In this document: one piece after another, positions 35,700 to 43,163 of the stretch
Numbering within the stretch: position 1 is the first letter of the stretch
Layout: the number at the start of each line of letters is the position of its first letter
NCBI RefSeq assembly: GCF_003966715.1
Contig: NZ_AP018907.1
Location: 732,001 to 796,000, forward strand
Direction: 5' to 3'
DNA length: 64,000 nt
Origin: Blastochloris tepida
Lineage (GTDB): Bacteria; Pseudomonadota; Alphaproteobacteria; Rhizobiales; Xanthobacteraceae
Program-made: the position numbers and the translations under genes
The notes under the pieces: model-generated
Database searches by the model: none
The model's input: the letters and a program-made list of their open reading frames with translations, nothing else
What the model was told of the DNA's origin: nothing

Positions 35700-36016
35700 G
35701 GCTGGTCGGAGGCATCGGTGTTCTGGCGGTGCTCGCGACCCAGGTGGCCGCGGGGGAGGCCCTGCGCACCGGTGATCGCGAGCTCGGCGAATATCTGTCC
35801 TCGGAGTGCGTCACCTGCCATCAGCTCAGCGGCAGGTTCGACGGCATCCCTTCGATCGTCGGCTGGGAGCCGGAGACCTTCATCGCCATCCTCACCGAAT
35901 ATCGCGAGAAGCGGCGCGAGAATCCGGTGATGCGCTCGATCGCGGTCAAGTTCACGGATGAGGAGATCGCGGCGCTGGCCACCTATTTCGGCAGCCTCGT
36001 GCCGAAGACGGACTGA
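35696..36016 (+). CDS. Small monoheme cytochrome c (FccA/SoxE-like)
   Basis: 106 residues: signal peptide about 1-19 (LVGGIGVLAVLATQVAAGEA), CVTCH heme site at about 39-43, and an axial Met in RRENPVMRSIAV. The sequence from GEYLSSECVTCHQ to FTDEEIAALATYFGSL matches single-domain cytochromes of the FccA type. It overlaps soxD by 4 bp and precedes an FccB-type flavoprotein by 81 bp, so it may be the cytochrome partner of sulfide dehydrogenase, or supply the second heme lacking from SoxD. Both readings fit the position. Confidence 0.82.
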   Translation: MRLVGGIGVLAVLATQVAAGEALRTGDRELGEYLSSECVTCHQLSGRFDGIPSIVGWEPETFIAILTEYREKRRENPVMRSIAVKFTDEEIAALATYFGSLVPKTD

Positions 36017-36097
36017 CGGAACGACTGGCGACCGGCCGCAGAGCCGGCGCCCGGGAGCGGAAACCACTGGGACGCGGGAACCAACGGAGGGTCGACC

Positions 36098-37366
36098 ATG
36101 ACGCAGATCACGAGACGTCGCTTCACCGCAGGCGCGCTCGCCGCCACAGGCCTTCTCGCCGCGCCGGCGGTGGCGCGCGGCGCGGGCAAGCCGCGCCTCG
36201 TCGTCATCGGCGGCGGCCCGGCGGGTGCGACGGTGGCGAAGTACGTCGCCAAGGATTCGCAGGGCGCGATCGACGTCACGCTGGTCGAGCCGCTCGCGGC
36301 CTTCGTCACCTGCTTCCATTCCAACCTCTATCTCGGCGGCTTCAAGGACTGGAAGCAGATCACCCACCCCTACAAGCTGGCGAGCTACGGCGTGAAGCAC
36401 GTCCGCCAGAAGGCGGTCGGGATCGATCGCGACAAGCGCGTGGTGAAGCTCGCCGACGGCAAGTCGCTTCCCTATGACCGGCTGGTGGTGGCGCCGGGCA
36501 TCGACCTCAAGTTCGACTCCGTTCCGGGCTGGTCGGAGGCCGCGGCCGAGATCATGCCGCACGCCTGGAAGCCGGGGAAACAGACGCAACTGCTCAAGAA
36601 GCAGCTCGATGCGCTGGAGGATGGCGCCACCATCGTCATGATTGCGCCGCCCAACCCCTATCGCTGCCCGCCGGGGCCGTACGAGCGCGCCTCGTGCATG
36701 GCGCACGTGCTGAAGGCGAAGGGCCACACCAAGTCGCGCATCGTGATCATCGATCCCAAGGACCGCTTCTCCAAGATGGCGGCGTTCCAGGATGGATGGC
36801 AGAAGCACTACCCCGGCATGATCGAGTGGATGGACCCCAACATGCACGGCGGTATCAAGGCCGTCGATCCCAATACGATGACGGTGACCACGGATCTCGA
36901 GTCGATCAAGGCCAATCTCGTCAATGTCATCCCGGCGCAGATGGCCGGCGGCATCGCGCGCGACGCCGGCCTCGCCAACGAGACCGGCTACTGCCCGATC
37001 GACGCGACCAACATGAAATCGATGGTCGACCCCAACATCTATGTGCTCGGCGATGCCTCGATCGCCGGGGCCATGCCGAAATCGGCGTTTGCCGCGAACA
37101 GCCAGGCCAAGGTGGTGGCGATGATGGTGCGCGGCGAACTGGCCGGCGCACGCACCTTCCCGGCGCGCTACGCCAACACCTGCTGGTCGGTGATCGAGAC
37201 CGACGACACCATCAAGGTCGGCGGCCGCTACGAAGCGAAGGACGGCAAGATCACCGAGATCGAGGGCTTCGTCTCCAAGCCCGGCGAGGACGCCGCGACC
37301 CGCCGCCAGACCAGCGAGGAGAACATCGGCTGGTATTCCGGCATCACCGCCGACATCTTCAGCTGA
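36098..37366 (+). CDS. soxF: Sulfide dehydrogenase flavoprotein subunit (FccB/SoxF)
   Basis: 422-residue FAD protein exported by the twin-arginine pathway (TQITRRRFTAGALAA). Oxidises sulfide and hands electrons to a cytochrome c. Rossmann start LVVIGGGPAGATVAKYV; Cys72 in FVTCFHSNLYLGG is at the position where FccB binds FAD covalently; Cys190 (NPYRCPPGPYERA) and Cys362 (ANTCWSVIE) correspond to the redox-active disulfide. The C-terminal sulfide-dehydrogenase domain is complete. It is followed after 16 bp by a paralogue. The ribosome site GGAGGGTCGACC supports the start. Confidence 0.92.
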   Translation: MTQITRRRFTAGALAATGLLAAPAVARGAGKPRLVVIGGGPAGATVAKYVAKDSQGAIDVTLVEPLAAFVTCFHSNLYLGGFKDWKQITHPYKLASYGVKHVRQKAVGIDRDKRVVKLADGKSLPYDRLVVAPGIDLKFDSVPGWSEAAAEIMPHAWKPGKQTQLLKKQLDALEDGATIVMIAPPNPYRCPPGPYERASCMAHVLKAKGHTKSRIVIIDPKDRFSKMAAFQDGWQKHYPGMIEWMDPNMHGGIKAVDPNTMTVTTDLESIKANLVNVIPAQMAGGIARDAGLANETGYCPIDATNMKSMVDPNIYVLGDASIAGAMPKSAFAANSQAKVVAMMVRGELAGARTFPARYANTCWSVIETDDTIKVGGRYEAKDGKITEIEGFVSKPGEDAATRRQTSEENIGWYSGITADIFS

Positions 37367-37382
37367 GCGGGGGAGGGCGGTC

Positions 37383-38642
37383 GTGCTCGATCGGCGGACG
37401 TTCGTCGGCGGCGCGGTGGGGGCGGCTGCGGCCGCGCTTGCCGCGCCGGCCATCGCGCAGGGCCGCTTCAAGGTGGTGGTGGTTGGCGGCGGGGCGGGCG
37501 GTGCCACCGCCGCAAAGTATCTGGTGCGCGACGAGGCCAAGGCCGATGTGACGCTGGTCGAGGCCAACCGCACCTATGTCACGCCGTTCACATCCAATCT
37601 GTTCCTCGGCGGCCTGAAGCCCTATTCCGGCCTCGAATTCGGCTATGACCGGCTGGCCGGCCACGGCGTCAGGCTGGTGTTCGACCGGGTGGTCGGGATC
37701 GAGCGCGAGCGCCGGCGTGTGCGGACCGCGGGCGGCGACGCGCTGGCCTATGACCGGCTGGTGATCGCGCCCGGCATCGACTTCCGGTGGGATGCGGTGC
37801 CCGGCTATTCCGAGGCGGCGTCGGCACGCATGCCGCATGCGTGGCGCGGCGGCGACCAGATCCGCCTGCTGAAGGCGCAGCTCGACGCGGTGGGAGACGG
37901 CGGCGTGATCGTGATCGTCGCGCCGCCGACGCCCTATCGCTGTCCGCCGGCACCCTACGAGCGCGCGGCGATGATGGCGCACGCGCTGGCCACGCGCGGC
38001 GTGCGCGGCGCCCGCATCGTGATCCTCGATGTGAAGGACCACTTCGTGCTGCAGCCGCTGTTCGAGGACGGCTGGGTGCGCCACTATCCCGGGGTGATCG
38101 AGTGGCAGGATCCGAAGATGCACGGCGGGCTCAAGCGCGTCGACCCGGCCGAGATGACGGTGACCACCGACCTTGAGACGATCAAGGCCGACGTCGTCAA
38201 TGTGGTCCCGCCCCAGATGGCCGGCCGGCTCGGCCGCGATGCCGGGCTTGCCGATGAGAGCGGGTTCTGCCCGGTCGATGCCGCCACCATGCTTTCGCTG
38301 CGCGATCCGCACATCCACATCGTCGGCGACGCCGCGACCGGCGGCGAGTTCCCGAAGTCGGGCTTCGCCGCCAACAACGAGGCGAAGCAGGTGGCGATGC
38401 TGATCCGCGCCGAGTTTCTCGGCGGGCGGCGGCTGCCGGTGCGCTTCACCAATCATTGCTGGAGCACGATCGCGCCCGGCGATGCGATCAAGAATGGCGG
38501 CCGCTACGAGCCGCGCGACGGCCGCATCGTCCTGTTCGACCCCTACACCTCGCAGCGCGACGAGAGCGAGGAACTGCGTGCGAAGCAGGCGCGCGAGGCG
38601 GTCGGCTGGTATGCCGGCATGACCACCGACATCTTCGGGTGA
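37383..38642 (+). CDS. Second FccB-like flavoprotein lacking the flavin-linking cysteine
   Basis: 419 residues from a GTG start after GGGGGAGGG. Twin-arginine leader LDRRTFVGGAVGAAAAALAAPA. Same architecture as the upstream protein: VVVVGGGAGGATAAKYL, PYRCPPAPYERAA (Cys187) and TNHCWSTIAPG (Cys359), so the redox disulfide is kept. At the covalent-flavin position it reads YVTPFTSNLFLGG: Pro68 replaces the Cys of its neighbour, so FAD should be bound non-covalently. The two genes are tandem duplicates diverged to roughly half identity by eye. It probably oxidises sulfide or a related sulfur compound with different redox potential; no cytochrome gene follows. Confidence 0.88.
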   Translation: MLDRRTFVGGAVGAAAAALAAPAIAQGRFKVVVVGGGAGGATAAKYLVRDEAKADVTLVEANRTYVTPFTSNLFLGGLKPYSGLEFGYDRLAGHGVRLVFDRVVGIERERRRVRTAGGDALAYDRLVIAPGIDFRWDAVPGYSEAASARMPHAWRGGDQIRLLKAQLDAVGDGGVIVIVAPPTPYRCPPAPYERAAMMAHALATRGVRGARIVILDVKDHFVLQPLFEDGWVRHYPGVIEWQDPKMHGGLKRVDPAEMTVTTDLETIKADVVNVVPPQMAGRLGRDAGLADESGFCPVDAATMLSLRDPHIHIVGDAATGGEFPKSGFAANNEAKQVAMLIRAEFLGGRRLPVRFTNHCWSTIAPGDAIKNGGRYEPRDGRIVLFDPYTSQRDESEELRAKQAREAVGWYAGMTTDIFG

Positions 38643-38799
38643 CGGAGTCAGGCGGTTTGGCGCTGGTGCGGGGGCGGTGGCGACGCGCGAACTCGCGCCG
38701 CCATCGGCGCCCGCTCAAGCGCCGCCTCAGAAACTCTCGAGACGATGTCGGAATTTGAGGTGTTGACTTGACCTGCCGGCAGGCGTCACACTTGCGCTG
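38643..38799. other. Spacer carrying the first riboswitch promoter
   Basis: No gene. GCGCGAACTCGCGC (38686-38699) is a short palindrome just after the last sox-island gene and may help termination. TTGACTTGACC (38763-38773) is a candidate -35 region for the transcript of the first cobalamin riboswitch. Confidence 0.4.
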
Positions 38800-39030
38800 T
38801 CGTGGTTCTGCGGGCCCGTTGGGTCCGCGGCCAAGAGGGAATCCGGTGCGCCGAAACGCCCGCGTGGCGTTGGCAAGTCCGGGGCTGCCCCCGCAACTGT
38901 GAGCGGCGAGTCTGCGTCCACTTCGTGTCACTGGAGCCTCATCGGCTCCGGGAAGGCCGGACAAAGACGATGACCCGCGAGCCAGGAGACCTGCCGCGAC
39001 GATGACGACCCTGGGCGGGGTGTCCCGGTG
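38800..39030 (+). ncRNA. Cobalamin riboswitch 1 (apparently orphan)
   Basis: Class I AdoCbl-type aptamer: AGAGGGAATCCGGTGCG (38836-38852), the core GCTGCCCCCGCAACTGTGAG (38884-38903), the P6 region CACTGGAGCC...GGGAAGG (38931-38957) and the B12 box AGCCAGGAGACCTGCC (38980-38995). A hairpin GGG/CCC with loop CGGGGTGT follows at 39013-39026. No convincing gene follows: the next 200 bp hold only a possible 34-codon frame and then a terminator-like structure before a second riboswitch. It may act as a stand-alone regulated RNA or be left over from a lost gene. Confidence 0.92.
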
Positions 39031-39106
39031 GTGCGCTTGCGAGTCCCGCAACTCTCCGGCGGTGGACTCTCCTGCACACGACCGCTCGGCTTCCGCCCTG
39101 ATGTGA
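39002..39106 (+). CDS. Possible 34-residue ORF under riboswitch 1
   Basis: An ATG seven bases after the B12 box opens a 34-codon frame (MTTLGGVSRWCACESR...) ending at TGA 39104-39106. It spans the L13-type hairpin. It has no ribosome site and no recognisable family. I list it only because it is the sole frame between riboswitch 1 and the terminator-like structure; it may be chance. Confidence 0.15.
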   Translation: MTTLGGVSRWCACESRNSPAVDSPAHDRSASALM

Positions 39107-39222
39107 GGGGGGGACGCCGTTTGGTCTGAGTGACGCATCGGAGGGGTCCGAATAGAGCCGGTCGTTGATTTCAGATGGCGTGCATTCCGCTGGCCCGTGC
39201 TTGCGGCATGCCAGATAACGAT

Positions 39223-39251
39223 TTGAAATCGCTAATCTATTTCAATTTTTT
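39223..39251 (+). terminator. Terminator-like hairpin between the two riboswitches
   Basis: TTGAAAT (39223-39229) pairs with ATTTCAA (39239-39245) around a nine-base loop and is followed directly by six T residues. The stem is AT-rich and weak, but the T-run and the position between two riboswitches favour an intrinsic terminator. The overlapping palindrome CGATTTGAAATCG (39219-39231) could instead be a protein site. Confidence 0.5.
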
Positions 39252-39296
39252 GCGAGAGATTTCCGTCGACGCGCTGGCGGAATGTTGTTAAGGTGA

Positions 39297-39530
39297 GACG
39301 TGGTTCCCGCTTCGGTGAGTCCGAACGGGATGAAAAGGGAACACGGTGCGTCGCGTTCGCGCGGCAATGCCGAGGCTGCCCCCGCAACTGTGAGCGGTGA
39401 AGATCGCCGAGAAACACCACTGGCCCGGAGGGGCTGGGAAGGTTCGGCGAGATGATGATCCGCAAGCCAGGAGACCTGCCACACCCGCTCGCTTGCGAGC
39501 GGTCTGTCGTCAGACGCCGGGGTGAGCGTC
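39297..39530 (+). ncRNA. Cobalamin riboswitch 2, leader of the cobalt importer operon
   Basis: AAAGGGAACACGGTGCG (39336-39352), core GCTGCCCCCGCAACTGTGAG (39375-39394), CACTGGCCCGGAGGGGCTGGGAAGG in two parts (P6, 39418-39442) and B12 box AGCCAGGAGACCTGCC (39465-39480). Downstream, GACGC/GCGTC (39513-39530) forms a hairpin with loop CGGGGTGA. Ligand binding should shut down translation of the cobalt import genes when cobalamin is abundant. Confidence 0.95.
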
Positions 39531-39569
39531 GTGCAGCATCGCGGGCACGTCGCCCGCGGGCGCCGTTGA

Positions 39570-39625
39570 TCTCCCAAGCGTCTCCTTTCGGAGCAAGGGC
39601 CGCGCCGCGTGCCCTCGTTGGGAGA
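39570..39625 (+). promoter_or_regulatory. Ribosome-site sequestering hairpin before the cobalt DUF4198 gene
   Basis: TCTCCCAA (39570-39577) is perfectly complementary to TTGGGAGA (39618-39625), which contains the ribosome site GGGAG nine bases before the GTG start at 39634. A small inner hairpin CTCC-TTTC-GGAG lies between the arms. It is a natural expression platform for translational control by riboswitch 2. Confidence 0.65.
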
Positions 39626-39633
39626 CTGTTGTC

Positions 39634-40440
39634 GTGAAGGTGTTGAAATCCGCGCTTGCCGCAGCCGCAGCCGCAGCCGCTGTTGCGGTGTGCGCCGCGC
39701 TGCCCGCCAGGGCCCATTTCCAGCTCGTCTATACGCCTGAGGTCAATCTGGAGAAGGCCGGCGAAATCCCGCTGCTCCTGGCGTTCTGGCATCCGTTCGC
39801 CAACGGCCACGCCATGGACATGGGCAAGCCCGAGGCGTTCTTCGTGGTCCACAAGGGCGAGAAGACCGACCTGCTGGCGAAGCTCTCCCCGGTCAGTTTC
39901 CGCGGCGCGGAGAATGCGGCGGCGGCCTTCGAGACCAAGGTGCCGGTGCGCCGGATGGGCGACTACGTCTTCGTGGTGGTGCCCGCGCCCTACCTGGAAA
40001 AGAGCGAAGACAAGTTCATCCAGCAGATCACCAAATCCTTCGTCAACCAGGGCGGCGTGCCGACCGGTTGGAATGAGCCGGTCGGGCTTCCGACCGAGAT
40101 CGTGCCGCTCAACAAGCCGACCAATGTGCTGGCGGGCTCGACCTTCTCAGGGGTGGTGCTGTCCGAGGGCAAGCCGGTCTCAGGCGCCGAGATCGAGATC
40201 GAATACATGGCGGCCGAGCCCGACATCGCCGCCCGCAAGGCCGGCAAGCCCAAGGCCTCGCCGCCGCCCGGCGGCGCCGTCGTCGCCATCACCGACGCCA
40301 ACGGCGTCTTCACCTTCGGCATTCCCAAGGCCGGCTTCTGGGGCTTCGCCGCGCTCGGCAGCGGCCCGGTGAAGCAGCACGACGGCAAGGATCTATCGCA
40401 GGACGCGGTGCTGTGGATCCGCGCGCTTGACTTGAAATAG
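39634..40440 (+). CDS. DUF4198 (NikK-like) periplasmic cobalt-binding component
   Basis: 268 residues from a GTG start. Signal peptide with an Ala-rich core (SALAAAAAAAAVAVCAALPARA, about 6-27), mature N-terminus HFQLVYTPEV. Candidate metal ligands are the terminal His, FWHP and NGHAMDMGKPEA. It is the first gene of an ECF-type importer operon (K-M-L-Q-O order) controlled by a cobalamin riboswitch, so its metal is cobalt rather than nickel (inference from regulation). It is closely related to the iron-operon protein at 20089-20877. In NikKMLQO systems the K protein is thought to collect metal for the membrane complex. Confidence 0.88.
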   Translation: MKVLKSALAAAAAAAAVAVCAALPARAHFQLVYTPEVNLEKAGEIPLLLAFWHPFANGHAMDMGKPEAFFVVHKGEKTDLLAKLSPVSFRGAENAAAAFETKVPVRRMGDYVFVVVPAPYLEKSEDKFIQQITKSFVNQGGVPTGWNEPVGLPTEIVPLNKPTNVLAGSTFSGVVLSEGKPVSGAEIEIEYMAAEPDIAARKAGKPKASPPPGGAVVAITDANGVFTFGIPKAGFWGFAALGSGPVKQHDGKDLSQDAVLWIRALDLK

Positions 40441-40459
40441 CACCACCGGAGGCGGGGAC

Positions 40460-41074
40460 ATGCATATTGTCGATGGCGCGCTGTCGATGCCGGTGGTGGC
40501 GGCCGGCACCGCGCTCGCGGTGGTGGGACTCGGCATCGGCCTCAAGCGCATGCCGACCGACAGGATCCCCGCCGCCGGAGTGCTGAGCGCGACGTTCTTC
40601 GTCGCCTCGCTCGTTCATGTGCCGATCGGGCCGTCGAGCGTGCACCTCATCCTCAATGGCCTGGCCGGGCTGGTGCTCGGCTGGGCGGCGTTTCCGGCGC
40701 TGTTCGTCGGGCTCTTGCTGCAGGCGGTGTTCTTCGGCTTCGGCGGCATCACCGTGCTCGGCGTCAACACCCTCAACATCGCGCTGCCGGCGGTGATCGT
40801 CGGCTATCTGTGCCGGCCCGGCATCCAGGCCGGCTCTCCGGCGGTGGCGGCGATCTGGGGCGCGGCCGGCGGCGCGCTGGCGATTGCGCTGACCACGCTC
40901 ATGGTCGGCATTGCGCTCGCCGCCTCGGGCGAGGAGTTCATCCCGGCCGCCAAGCTGGTGTTCTTCGCCCACATTCCGGTGATGGCGATCGAGGCGGCGT
41001 TGACGGGCGCGGCGGTGCTGCTGGCGCGCCGGGTCAAGCCGGAGCTGTTCGCGTCACCGGCGACCGCTGGATAG
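40460..41074 (+). CDS. cbiM: Cobalt ECF transporter S-component CbiM
   Basis: 204-residue membrane protein with about six to seven helices. The N-terminus MHIVDGALSMP places the invariant His2 for Co2+ coordination. The further conserved blocks VHVPIGPSSVHLILNGLAGLVLGW (second His ligand) and FGFGGITVLGVNTLNIALPA are typical of CbiM/NikM. It is 19 bp after the DUF4198 gene. The N-terminal methionine must remain or be processed precisely because the terminal amine can be a ligand; the start at 40460 is therefore firm. Confidence 0.94.
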   Translation: MHIVDGALSMPVVAAGTALAVVGLGIGLKRMPTDRIPAAGVLSATFFVASLVHVPIGPSSVHLILNGLAGLVLGWAAFPALFVGLLLQAVFFGFGGITVLGVNTLNIALPAVIVGYLCRPGIQAGSPAVAAIWGAAGGALAIALTTLMVGIALAASGEEFIPAAKLVFFAHIPVMAIEAALTGAAVLLARRVKPELFASPATAG

Positions 41075-41085
41075 GATTCAAGATC

Positions 41086-41673
41086 ATGCAAAAGATTGCT
41101 GCAATCCTTGTTCTGGCGCTGTCGCTGGGCTGGTCCGCGCCAGCGCTGGCGCACAAGGTGGTGGCCGGCGCCTATGCCAGCGGCGATGCGATCGAGGGCG
41201 AGATCGGCTTCTCGGACGGCGAGCCGGCGAAGAATGTCCTGGTCGAGGTGTTCGGGGAGGACGGCACGAGGCTCGGCGAGGTGCGCACGAAGGAGGACGG
41301 CACCTTCGTGTTCGAACCCAAGGCGGCGGTCACCCACATCTTCCGCGCCGATCTCGGTGCCGGTCACGTCGCCGAGATCCGTGTTGAGGCGAGCGAGTTG
41401 CCGGCATCGCTGGCGAAGGGGACGCCGCCGGATAGCGCGCCACCGGCCGCCGCCGAGCCTGCGCCACCGGCTGATTCCGTTGCCATGACCGCGGCGCAGC
41501 GCGCCGTCGTCGCCGAGCTGATCCGCAACGAGATCCGGCCGCTGCGCCGCGAGGTCATCGCCTACAGGGAGAAGAACGACCTGCAGAGCATCCTCGGCGG
41601 CATCGGCTATATCGTCGGGCTGTTCGGGCTGTGGTTCTTCCTGGCAGCACGCCGCCGGACGCGGGCCGGCTGA
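41086..41673 (+). CDS. NikL-like membrane-anchored accessory component of the cobalt importer
   Basis: 195 residues: signal peptide (MQKIAAILVLALSLGWSAPALA), a mature start AHKVVAGAYASGD, a carboxypeptidase-regulatory-like beta domain (VLVEVFGEDGTRLGEVRTKEDGTFVF), a Pro/Ala linker, a helical stretch (RNEIRPLRREVIAYREKNDLQ) and a C-terminal membrane helix (GGIGYIVGLFGLWFFLAA, about 170-187). This is the layout of NikL, which stands in for CbiN/NikN in KMLQO-type transporters. Its stop overlaps the cbiQ start (TGATG). The iron operon has a shorter relative without the anchor. Confidence 0.85.
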   Translation: MQKIAAILVLALSLGWSAPALAHKVVAGAYASGDAIEGEIGFSDGEPAKNVLVEVFGEDGTRLGEVRTKEDGTFVFEPKAAVTHIFRADLGAGHVAEIRVEASELPASLAKGTPPDSAPPAAAEPAPPADSVAMTAAQRAVVAELIRNEIRPLRREVIAYREKNDLQSILGGIGYIVGLFGLWFFLAARRRTRAG

Positions 41674-42467
41674 TGGGCCACGTCATCAAAGCCGACGCCG
41701 CCGCGGGGCTGCTCGATCCGGCCGCCGGGCACGGGCCGATCGCGCGGCGGGACGCGCGGCTGCGCGTCGTGGCGGCGGCGGCATATGCGGTCACGGTGGT
41801 GACGCTGACGCGACTCGACGTGCTGGCGCTGGCGCTCGCGTGTTCCCTCGCCGCGCTGCTGCTGGCCCGGCTGCCGGTAGCGCGAACCGTTCGTCAAGTG
41901 GCGGCGATGGACACCTTCATCATCGTGATGATCGCGATGCTGCCGTTCACGGTGCCCGGCGAAGCGGCGTTCGAGCTGTTCGGCCTTGTCGCGTCCTGGG
42001 ACGGGTTGGCGAAGGCTGCCGCCATCGCGCTCAAGGCCAACGCGGTGGTGCTGATGGCGATGGCGCTGCTGTCGACGCTGGAGCCGGTCACGCTCGCCCG
42101 CGCCTTGCACGGCCTCGGCGTGCCGGAGCGGCTGGTGCATCTCGTGCTGTTCACCGTGCGCTATGTCGATGTGCTCGACCAGGAATATCAGAGGCTGCGG
42201 ACCGCCATGCGGGCGCGCGGTTTTCGCCCCGCCAATTCGCGCCACACCTATGTCAGCTTCGGCTATCTCATCGGCATGATGCTGGTGCGGGCGCTGGAGC
42301 GCTCCGAGCGCATCCTGCAGGCAATGAAGTGCCGTGGCTTCTCCGGCCGGCTGCCGCTCGATGCGCACTGGGCGCCGGGGCGGGGAGATGTCGCGTTCGG
42401 CGTCATGTTTGCCGCGCTGATCCTGGGCCTCATGGTGCTGGAGGCGCAGGGTGGCATTGCTGCTTGA
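41673..42467 (+). CDS. cbiQ: ECF transporter T-component CbiQ
   Basis: 264-residue integral membrane protein coupling CbiM to the ATPase. Typical features are the N-terminal helical repeats and the two cytoplasmic coupling motifs around AMRARGF (RTAMRARGFRP) and MKCRGFSG. The ATG at 41673 overlaps the preceding stop, and the end overlaps cbiO by 17 bp. The N-terminal LLDPAAGHGPIARRDARLRVV is common to CbiQ proteins. No abnormality is seen. Confidence 0.92.
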   Translation: MGHVIKADAAAGLLDPAAGHGPIARRDARLRVVAAAAYAVTVVTLTRLDVLALALACSLAALLLARLPVARTVRQVAAMDTFIIVMIAMLPFTVPGEAAFELFGLVASWDGLAKAAAIALKANAVVLMAMALLSTLEPVTLARALHGLGVPERLVHLVLFTVRYVDVLDQEYQRLRTAMRARGFRPANSRHTYVSFGYLIGMMLVRALERSERILQAMKCRGFSGRLPLDAHWAPGRGDVAFGVMFAALILGLMVLEAQGGIAA

Positions 42468-43155
42468 GGCACAAGGCGTGGTGTTCGGCTATCCCGGCCA
42501 GCCGGCGGTGCTGGACGGCGCGGACCTTGCGCTCTGGCCCGGCGAGCGCGTGTGCCTTGAAGGTGCCAATGGCGCCGGCAAGAGCACGCTGCTGCAGATC
42601 CTGGTCGGCCTCCTGATGCCGCGGGCCGGCACTGTGATGGCGTTCGGCCGCGAGCGCCGCGTCGAGCGCGATTTCCACGAGGTGCGCCGCAGGGCCGGGC
42701 TGGTGTTCCAGGATCCCGACGACCAGTTGTTCTGTCCCACCGTCGCCGAGGACATCGCGTTCGGCCCGCTCAACATGGGCAGGAGCCGCGCCGAGGTCGT
42801 GGACATCGTGAAGCGCACGCTCGACGAGCTGCGCCTCACCGATCTGTCCGACCGCGTCACCCACAAGCTGTCGGGCGGTGAGAAGCGGCTGGTCACGCTC
42901 GCCGCGGTGCTGGCGATGGCGCCCGACGTGCTGCTGCTCGACGAGCCCACCAACGCGCTCGACGAGCCGACGCGCGAGCGGCTGACTGCCATCCTCACCG
43001 ATCTGCCGCAGGCGATGATCATCGTCTCGCACGATCCGCTGTTCCGCCGCGCGGTGGCCACCCGCAGCGTCCGGCTGGAGCGCGGGCGCATTCAACCAAT
43101 TGGCGATGGCCACCGCATCACTCCGCACGACGCGCGTATCGCCCGGCAAGGCTAG
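42451..43155 (+). CDS. cbiO: ECF transporter ATPase CbiO
   Basis: 234-residue ABC ATPase powering cobalt import. Walker A GANGAGKST, Q-loop VFQDPDDQLF, signature LSGGEKR, Walker B VLLLDEPT and the switch His in IIVSHD are all intact. It starts with GTG at 42451 inside the end of cbiQ, a normal coupled arrangement. It is probably a homodimer, because only one ATPase gene is present. CobW follows after 8 bp. Confidence 0.94.
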   Translation: MALLLEAQGVVFGYPGQPAVLDGADLALWPGERVCLEGANGAGKSTLLQILVGLLMPRAGTVMAFGRERRVERDFHEVRRRAGLVFQDPDDQLFCPTVAEDIAFGPLNMGRSRAEVVDIVKRTLDELRLTDLSDRVTHKLSGGEKRLVTLAAVLAMAPDVLLLDEPTNALDEPTRERLTAILTDLPQAMIIVSHDPLFRRAVATRSVRLERGRIQPIGDGHRITPHDARIARQG

Positions 43156-43163
43156 GAGCTCTC

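Noticed and set aside
36098..38642. Sulfide:quinone oxidoreductase (SQR) for the two flavoproteins
   Set aside because: Both have twin-arginine leaders and the FccB-specific PYRCPP and CWS motifs, and lack SQR quinone-site features; a cytochrome gene is adjacent.
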